A stretch of DNA of 64,000 bases. Source: Tubiluchus corallicola (taxonomy: Eukaryota > Priapulida > Priapulimorpha > Priapulimorphida > Tubiluchidae). The notes beneath the pieces were generated by a model that did no database searches, was not told the DNA's origin, and saw nothing but the letters and a program-made list of their open reading frames with translations. Numbering within the stretch: the stretch's first letter is position 1; each line of letters begins with the position of its first letter. Below are positions 54,532 to 64,000 of this stretch, in pieces. The position numbers and the translations under genes are program-made. The DNA lies in assembly GCA_030141605.1 (NCBI GenBank), contig JAQGDQ010000710.1, positions 44,899-108,898 of the forward strand. The letters are read 5' to 3'.

Positions 54532-55976
54532 ACTAAAAAATGGCCAATGCCCACTTAATGCGGTAGAAAATCGAAAAGACGGTTAAACAAAATATGGTTG
54601 CTGCATCTACAGTCATACCGCTTTGTACCGCCCATTTTGGGACTTCAAAAAAGTTGACATTATAACGAGATGCATTAATACATACATGTCAGTACGTTAA
54701 ACATGTCAAAACTTTTGCCTTAACTTATATTTTTATTATTACATTTTATGGCATATTCGGCTCAATATATTGCAATTTTCCACACTGTTACACTTGTATA
54801 AAATTAATGTTCTCACATTAAATTAAACATTCTTAAAAGGATGAGAAAAGACCTGAGATTTTGCTAGCGAGTATCCAAGCATTGCATAAAATGTTTTCCC
54901 ATGTTCTTGGTAATGACAGCATGGTTGTGTCGAAGTCAGTTGAGCATCTTGTAGACATGGGTAAGTGTGATATTACAGTGCTTATTAAAATTTCATGTTT
55001 TTAACTAAATACTTGAATTTTCACAATCCTATTGCAATGTTGGCTTGCCATTATTCACATACACAGTTTCTGATTATTCATATTACATTTCTGATTAGTT
55101 TAAAATTTCATGAAATATAGTGTTTCGATTTATTTTCGATCACATATTTACAGTCGAGTTACATAAGTGGTTCAATTAAAAAAAAATTGTAGACTAGTAG
55201 TAAAAGTAAAATAAATATTAAACACTGACAACAACAACAAAAAAGTAGGTATGGATATTATTTATGTGCAAGAAGACAAAGCAACTAATTTAAAAAGACA
55301 CCACTTATTCTAACATTTCTGTTAATTGGTACTTTGACAAAAAATAAAATGTCCTATTTCCTATACAACTTATGCAATCTTTTGTTAACTTTATTGTCAC
55401 TAGCCGCCTAGAAATTATATCGCATTGTTTCGTGATCTTACGGGGTAATACTTGAAAATTTGTAAATATGTCTTTCAAGATTTCTAAATACATCTTTCAA
55501 GATAACATTCTTTTCTGTAACAATTTTATGCAAGTTGAAAACCATTATTGATTACTTTATTGTTTGACTAAAAAGTTAACTGTCGAGTTATTACATTCTT
55601 AGATCTTACACCCAAGGAAAAAGTAAGAGTTTGGCTACAGGACTGCTATAAAGAATCCATCCAAAAACTTTTGGAACTGCTACACAGTGATAATAGTTCT
55701 GTTGCAGTATGTATTAGCATTTAGTTATTCTGAGTGTGAGATCTTCTTTGCATGTTCATGCTCATTTTAAATGCATTATTATGACATTTTATTAATTCTC
55801 ATCTGTGCTGAATTCTTTATGTACTTAATGCAGTGTTATGGATAGTTACACAAATTATTCTCCAGCTCTTTCTTCTAAATGATCTATTATAATCTGCTAG
55901 CATTTTTGCACTTCTGGTATCAATACTTTCCCAAATTAGCTGGTGCCTAACGATATCATTAATTAATTGTGACTTT

Positions 55977-56283
55977 GATTGCCAGAATTTTTATAAACCA
56001 TTGCTGTTTATTTTTCCAATTATTACTCATTTCGGGTAATGAGTTTGAGAAAGAAAAGAGACACTGAATAATTGTTTACAAGACGGGATTTGAACCTGAG
56101 ATCTAAGATTAGTACTTCCATGCTTTACCAGCTGAGCTACCAGTCAATGTGACAGAGCAGGCTTGAGATTTCTTCCTTGTAATTCACAATTTTCAGCATC
56201 TCCTTTCTTTTTCCAGATCATTATCTGCAATGGATAATAATTGCTAAAATAAACCGCAATGGTTTATAAAACTTCTGGCAATC
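55977..56283. mobile_element. Fold-back element with tRNA-like core (right-arm copy)
   Basis: Mirror of 44538-44844. The tRNA-like core is on the minus strand at about 56080-56146. Confidence 0.65.
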
Positions 56284-57539
56284 TCTGTCATAATTCATTA
56301 ATTATTTTTGCACTTCTTTTTGAAAGTTTCTGCTAGGTCTTTTCCACCCAGGCTATGGTTGTGATTGATTTTTTTCTAATGTTTGTCTTACAGAAGCAGT
56401 CAGCTACTTAAAAGTGTTTTCGAAGGCGGTAATTAAGTTTCATACCAAAACTGGAAAGTTCTGAGAGGAGTTTATTAAGTTTGGGTTTTTTTAATTCTAA
56501 GCAAACTTGCAAACACTGTAGCTGTATTTTCTCAATTTTGACACTAAACATGGTGGTAAATTAGCCCTTGTTTTAAAATTCACTTAGATAGCTCAGCTGA
56601 GTAGTAGCAGCCAAAAAGAAGACTACAAGTCAAACAAGACATTGTTGTTTTTGTTTTGTACATATTTCAAGCACAAACAATTTTTGACCATCTCTGTATG
56701 ATGTTTGTTTTTCGCATGTGGAAGTCTTAATGTTTCATTATTGATCCCGAAAGTGTCCTGAGATATGCAAAATGAATAACGTGTATAAAATGTGCCAATA
56801 ATTACCCATTAGCATAAGAAACCACAAAAAATCAATAGCTTAAGCAATTATATTTTATTAGAAATATATGCTGAAAAGTATTTATAATTTAATATCCTAT
56901 CATGAGTCATTACCAGATGCTTAAGATCTTGCAATGCACGAAGTTGCTAAAATCTGATTAGAGTGAAAAAATTTTAAAAGTTTGAAATTTGTTTGCTTAA
57001 TTCCTGCTACATTTTGCTTTTAATATTAAATTTTACTTTTGGCTTCAGGTCGTGAATGAAATATTCTGTTTATTGCATTTCACTGCATTTTTATTCAAAT
57101 ACAGTATTAACCAATCATATTTTGCATGTTATGTTTTTGACTTTTGAAACATTTATCCTGCAAATTAGTATTTACTGCAAACTTTTTACACATAAATTAA
57201 AGCATTTTTGGTTCATTTTTTAAATATTATAAATTATTCCTTTCTTATTTTCTTCGAACTGACACTATAATAAGTTGTCTGTTTATTATAGGAGTTGGCT
57301 TTATGTACCCTAATGAAGTTTGTAAAATTAGAAGGAAGCCATCCATTAGTTGTTAAACCTGAAAATTCCTCAACTTTTCCTACTGTACTGATGAATGTAA
57401 GTACTTGTAGTTAAAACCCACTATCTGCCTTATATTTCTGAAATCTGCATTGGACTGAAAGTGGTTTTGTTATGATACTGTTTGGCCATCATTGAGGTAG
57501 TTCTGTTTTTTGCTTCACAAACAATCGATCAATCAATCA

Positions 57540-57836
57540 TTAACACGTTAATTGCCAACTACCAGTATACACCTGGTAGATGGTGCGTCACCCACTGCTA
57601 CTAGGAGCATGCTCGTTGATGATTAAATGATGCCATGCACAGAAAAGCTTAGTACTCTGCCAGTACACCTAAATGTGTTAATGACAGTTGGCTGGGTGCT
57701 CTCAGATATGCTCTGGCGTGAAATGGCATAATTTTAACGGCAAGTGGTATATGTGACGTCATATGCCAGCTACAAGTTATCTCGTGCTGGCAATTAAAAA
57801 AACACTAGGATAATGGCGTGACAGGCAGCGTGTTAA
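57540..57836. mobile_element. piggyBac-like MITE (right-arm copy)
   Basis: Mirror of 42984-43281, with TTAA at both ends. A few substitutions differ from the left copy (for example CACATATACC against CACAAATACC). Confidence 0.55.
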
Positions 57837-60564
57837 TTTTGTGCTTAAGTTTGTGGGATAATTAACTTTTTCTTTAATATGCAATAATATATCATCATTG
57901 TCAGTAATGTAAATATTCAGCTTACAATATTACCTTTCACTGCGCTATAACACGTAGAGTAGCTGTTTAATTGTGAATGCTAACAGAAATTCAAGCTCAT
58001 TATTTATTAACCGAAAATGTAATGCCATTAATACCAATGTAACGCATTCAAGTGTGAAACATGCTTGAATATAATTATTAAACTTGTTTTTTTATTGACT
58101 TTATAGTCAGATGCTTCATTTTTTTTAGAAAATACTAAAGGAGCTGTTGTCGACAAATGATGACATGAGAAAAGTTATTACAAGATTCCAAGAGTTCCTG
58201 GAATATGATGATGTTAAAATTTTTGTGCTAAGGCTACTGAATGAAAAGGGATATATTAGTGGGAGTGAAAAACAGGTAAAAAAATTTGGTTTTTGCAGTT
58301 TTTCTCAGAAATTATTAATTTTTCATTTAGTTTGGTATTTTGTACTCAATGGCATGTTCTGCCTTTAATGTTCAATGGTTATGGGAATCTTAAGGATAGG
58401 AGCCTTCTAAGGTGAGCTGCTGAACTGCCAAAGTTCAGAATGGCTTATGAAGCAAAGCTTTCTTGATGATCACTTATCAATTTACACACTGAGTTAACGT
58501 TTGAGCAAAAATATTTAATGACAACACAGTTATTGCCTGTGTTTACTGCTGTTTCTTGCTGTTAGTATTAATGTGTTTATGCTTTACGATTTTACACATC
58601 CTATAGCTAGGTATTCTTTTTTATTTATAAATGATAAAAGATAGGAAACATTGTGTCATAGTCATTGTGATGATATTAGCATTTAGCATAAACCATTAAA
58701 TACGTTTAAAAGAATGTTCAGACTTGAAAAATAGGTGTTGTTTAAGCAATTTGCAATTCAGACTTTTGCCGTGAATATGGCTACAAAAAGCTGTCTAAAA
58801 CTTCAAATAAATGTACATTTTTATTGCCTTTCTTGAAAAACGGAAGATTTTTTTAATTACTTGTTGGCGATTTTATTTTTTAGAACAAGTCAAGTGATGT
58901 GTACATGAATAATGTAATAAATTTATTGTCACTTGTTGCCATTACTGGAAATGATTCAGATTTGCTGGAACATTGTTTAACTGAAACATCAGGTTTGCTA
59001 TTAAAACGTTGATATTTTTTACTTATAATTTGAACGGAATCTTTCCTCTTTATGTATGGGTTGTGCAGTTTATAAAATAAGTACCTTACTCTTTGTACAT
59101 CTTTTTTCTTGCCTGAAAATGACCTGTGGGTTAACTATCTTGAGTGCAAACATTTTTAAAGAGCGGTTTACATTTAAGAATTATTACTTTTGAAATTTAA
59201 TTTCTCAGGATTACATGCTCACAGCCAACCTGTTTCTTGGATATACTTTGTGTGAATGCGTAACTAAACAATTAACTATGAGCTCACGATAGCCTTGGCT
59301 AATTACGATTACGCTCGTGCTTGAATAGTAAAATTTGAAATTGTAATCTAAGGATTTGTCAAGTTTTTAGGTTTCAGGATCGGTTTCTGCGTTTGCAAAA
59401 ATATGCTCAGTGCTTCCATTATCGGTACTGGCGTTCCGGATTGTTCTGAACTGCCTGAACTAATATTTAGAAATTCTAAAAAATATGATGAAGGTTAATT
59501 CTGTCTCTACTTTTTTTGGTCCAGTAGTCCTTCTAGACATTTTTTACTTCAGCCTATTAAAGCTTTAGGCTGTAGGACTTGATTATTTTGGTGAAAGGAC
59601 AGCGCATGCTTCAGGGTCTATGGGTCCGAGAACATATTGTAGGACAATGAATAAAGAGAGCAAATGGCTTTAAAAGGTCTTTGAGCTCGCCACTCAATAG
59701 GCTTGAGGATTATATGATGTGTCGCCAAAGTATTATACATGTAACATCGTGCTTGTTCTGTTTTGTTAAAAGTATCACATATATTAAGACTACATGTTAT
59801 TTATTGATAAGTAACATATTTGCTAGCTTTGGATTTTGAGTTCAAGGCCTATGTAACCCTAACAGACATTGAAGTTTTTTTAATGCATTATTATGATTGC
59901 ACAAAGAATTCATAGTTATTTTCTCACAAAAGAAAACTATAAATTAAATAACTTAGCTTTTTTGGGGGGAATTTCGAACGCGTGAATTGCCGTAAAGATT
60001 GCCATGTTTTGCATTTTTGGCGCGAGTGAACAAGAATGACGTATGTAGTGCAGAAAGCATCTTTGGTTACCATTGATTATTTACCAATCTTCAGTGACCT
60101 CGTGACTGTTCTCATGATGTCATTTGTCTTGCGCAATGAAAATTGACAATTATCCAAATTTAATACTGCTAACAACGAAGTGATTAAAAGTCAAACAAAA
60201 GAAGTTTTACAGTTAGTTTATAATAAAATAAATTCAATATTCGTAATGAGAGTATGATTTTAGGTTGTAAAAGCTTATATTATAGTGAGGATTTAGTTTG
60301 ACTTTAAAGCTGGCAGTACAATATCTTTTTTTCCATGTTTCAATAGAGAATGTCAAAACAAAGATGAATGTAAAAGAGTGTCGTCGCCAATTCTCCCATG
60401 CCTGGGTTGAGTTTCTGAACTTTAAAGTAAGAAACATAAATTATTTTTTTTTGCATTGCAGCAGTTATAAATTACAACCAATCTGCTATCTTAGTCTCAT
60501 AAATTGTTAACTCTTAAAAACGTACGTAATAACTTCATTGTACTTCGTTCAGTTACGTATTGCT

Positions 60565-61461
60565 CCTTATTTACATTAAGTTATCTACAGAAGCATGCAT
60601 AACTATAATCATTTTTTCATTTAAGTAAGGTGAGTGTGTTAATGACCGTATGGTCGTACACTCACCTCGCACTACTCAAATTATTACATCATTTACTTCA
60701 TCCTTATTTACATTAAGTTATCTACAGAAGCATGCATAACTATAATCATTTTTTCATTTAAGTAAGGTGAGTGTGTTAATGACCGTATGGTCGTACACTC
60801 ACCTCGCACTACTCAAATTATTACATCATTTACTTCATCTTTATTTACATTAAGTTATCTACAGAAGCATGCATAACTATAATCATTTTTCATTTAAGTA
60901 AGGTGAGTGTGTTAATGACCGTGTGGTCGTACACTCACATCGCACTACTCAAATTATTACATCATTTACTTCATCTTTATTTACATTAAGTTATCTACAG
61001 AAGCATGCATAACTATAATCATTTTTCATTTAAGTAAGGTGAGTGTGTTAATGACCGTGTGGTCGTACACTCACCTCGCACTACTCAAATTATTACATCA
61101 TTTACTTCATCCTTATTTACATTAAGTTATCTACAGAAGCATGCATAACTTATAATCATTTTTTCATTTAAGTAAGGTGAGTGTGTTAATGACCGTATGG
61201 TCGTACACTCACCTCGCACTACTCAAATTATTACATCATTTACTTCATTCTTATTTACATTAAGTTATCTACAGCAGCATGCATAACTATAATCATTTTT
61301 TCATTTAAGTAAGGTGAGCGTGTTAATGACCGTGTGGTCGTACACTCACCTCGCACTACTCAAATTATTACATCATTTACTTCATCCTTATTTACATTAA
61401 GTTATCTACAGATGCATGCATAACTATAATCATTTTTTCATTTAAGTAAGGTGAGTGTGTT
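60565..61461. repeat. 137-bp tandem array, about 6.6 copies, each with a nested hairpin
   Basis: Unit starts (CCTTATTTACATTAAG) fall at 60565, 60702, 60839, 60975, 61111, 61249 and 61386; the period is 136-138 bp and the copies are nearly identical. Each unit contains AGGTGAGTGT and, after an inner GACC-GTAT-GGTC hairpin, ACACTCACCT: a perfect 10-bp outer stem. The word AAGGTGAGTG is also a consensus 5' splice-site sequence on the + strand. The array stops 43 bp before the first SMC5 exon. Confidence 0.95.
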
Positions 61462-61503
61462 GCAATTTATCATTCTCATCCCTGCTTTTTCTTCTTTGTT
61501 TAG

Positions 61504-63304
<1,801 letters not shown>

Positions 63305-63938
63305 GTAGGTAATTTATAAAATGTTTGCTAATATACAGCATTGTCTGCGGTGAGTAGTGGGCTTCGAATTTTATTAACTTACTGCCTGGTGGGACTCTTG
63401 GAAGGAGATATTTGGCTTTTTAGAAAGAGGAGGAACTGGGCTACAAGGTGATGTGGGTTATATTTTGGGACGCGTCTACCAAGAGAATGGCGACGAGTTG
63501 ATTGGTTGTTCTATTTTTGGCAATTTTCGCTTGGAAAACTGCTGACGCAAAGCCATTGTTCTGACGTCATCCATTGTACTTTGTCTATAACCTTATAGCT
63601 TTAATTCACTAAAAGCTGCTACTGGCTTTGGGTTATAAATGAGGATTATGTAGCATGTTCACGTATTTTTGATTATAAGTGTATTTATACGCAAAATTTT
63701 TTGAGGGGTCTTTGCTAGTTTTATAGAACTGATTTTGATTCACACAACAATTAACAATAACAATTAACGATATAACAAACTACGCCAATGATGTCTAATT
63801 ACAAAAGGAAAATTTACGTCACTGTTTAAAATTCTCTTGCATATAAAATGTTCACTCTTATTCAGCCCGTATCAACTGTATTTCACATTTGCTGTGAATT
63901 AAATGAAAATAAACAAGATTAAGTCTAGCAAAATCTGG

Positions 63939-63958
63939 AGAGAGGGAGAAAAAGAGAG

Positions 63959-64000
<42 letters not shown>
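63939..64000. repeat. (GA)n microsatellite at window end
   Basis: A purine-only GA-rich tract becomes pure GAGAGA from about 63961 to the window edge. The 600 bp between it and the SMC5 exon show no further exon. Confidence 0.95.

Larger units (their letters stand above)
50768..60426 (+). pseudogene. Truncated duplicate of NOC4L, exons 1-7 only
   Basis: Exons 50768-50944, 54840-54960, 55603-55706, 57292-57396, 58129-58275, 58884-58992, 60347-60426 code for 281 residues and match exons 1-7 of the complete gene. All splice sites are intact and there is no stop. The one protein difference I see in these exons is Trp (SHAWVEFLNF) where the complete gene has Cys. The CBF-domain half (exons 8-12) is absent, so it cannot make normal NOC4L. 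The exon 7 donor leads into the 137-bp array and SMC5. Whether it is transcribed is unknown. Confidence 0.9.
50605..60513 (-). repeat. Right arm of giant inverted duplication
   Basis: Near-identical reverse complement of 40307-50229. It carries mirror copies of the LINE (51014-52812), the older LINE end (53351-54531), the tRNA-like fold-back element (55977-56283) and the piggyBac-like MITE (57540-57836). Differences seen include a 13-nt absence at the LINE 5' edge, GC/CG-type single changes in introns and three coding changes. Unique sequence begins right after 60513. Confidence 0.97.

Noticed and set aside
40307-60513. Inverted arms as a pure sequencing hairpin artefact
   Set aside because: The asymmetric 351-bp interior of the loop, a 13-nt indel and several SNPs between the arms argue against a simple fold-back read. 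A haplotype mis-join remains possible.
60565-61461. CRISPR-like array
   Set aside because: Whole units of about 137 bp repeat with no variable spacers, in an animal genome; it is a satellite-type array.

Overview
This window is nuclear DNA of an invertebrate animal. Every real gene is split by short GT-AG introns, the DNA is AT-rich, and it is scattered with non-LTR retrotransposon fragments, tRNA-derived SINE-like units, MITEs and microsatellites. One patch of degenerate TTAGGG repeats argues mildly against most arthropods. I cannot fix the phylum; a marine invertebrate (tunicate, lophotrochozoan or similar) is a guess.

Layout, left to right: (1) 359-4862 (+), the 3' part of an SLC13-type sodium/dicarboxylate symporter gene. 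(2) 6270-9501 (-), a four-exon homolog of the uncharacterised family CXorf65. (3) 10808-15668 (-), six exons that I joined by splice sites and phase into an unrecognised 274-residue single-pass membrane protein. (4) 18562-22347 (-), one large exon for a 1261-residue AT-hook / C2H2-like nuclear protein, with an upstream ORF whose stop overlaps its start. (5) 25177-27325 (-), an SLC16 (monocarboxylate transporter-like) gene of 489 residues. (6) 27.3-34.3 kb, gene-poor, with three decayed LINE fragments and SINE/MITE debris. (7) 34328-50066 (-), a complete 12-exon NOC4L gene (529 residues) for ribosome biogenesis. (8) 61504-63304 (+), two 3' exons of SMC5, continuing past the window.

The dominant structural feature is a giant inverted duplication. 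40307-50229 is repeated, reverse-complemented and nearly identical, at 50605-60513. The two arms flank a 375-bp MITE-like loop (50230-50604). The right arm carries NOC4L exons 1-7 on the + strand, head-to-head with the complete gene. The copy breaks off in intron 7 and runs into a 137-bp tandem array and then the SMC5 3' exons. The truncated copy and the SMC5 exon are on the same strand and in compatible splice phase, so a NOC4L-SMC5 chimeric transcript is formally possible. The arms differ by scattered SNPs and a 13-bp indel, and one SNP turns a family-conserved Trp of NOC4L into Cys in the complete copy only. The upstream exons of SMC5 were not seen here, so the right junction is either a real rearrangement or an assembly/haplotype join.

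The genes do not form one pathway. They are housekeeping genes (NOC4L, SMC5), two solute carriers and three poorly characterised genes.
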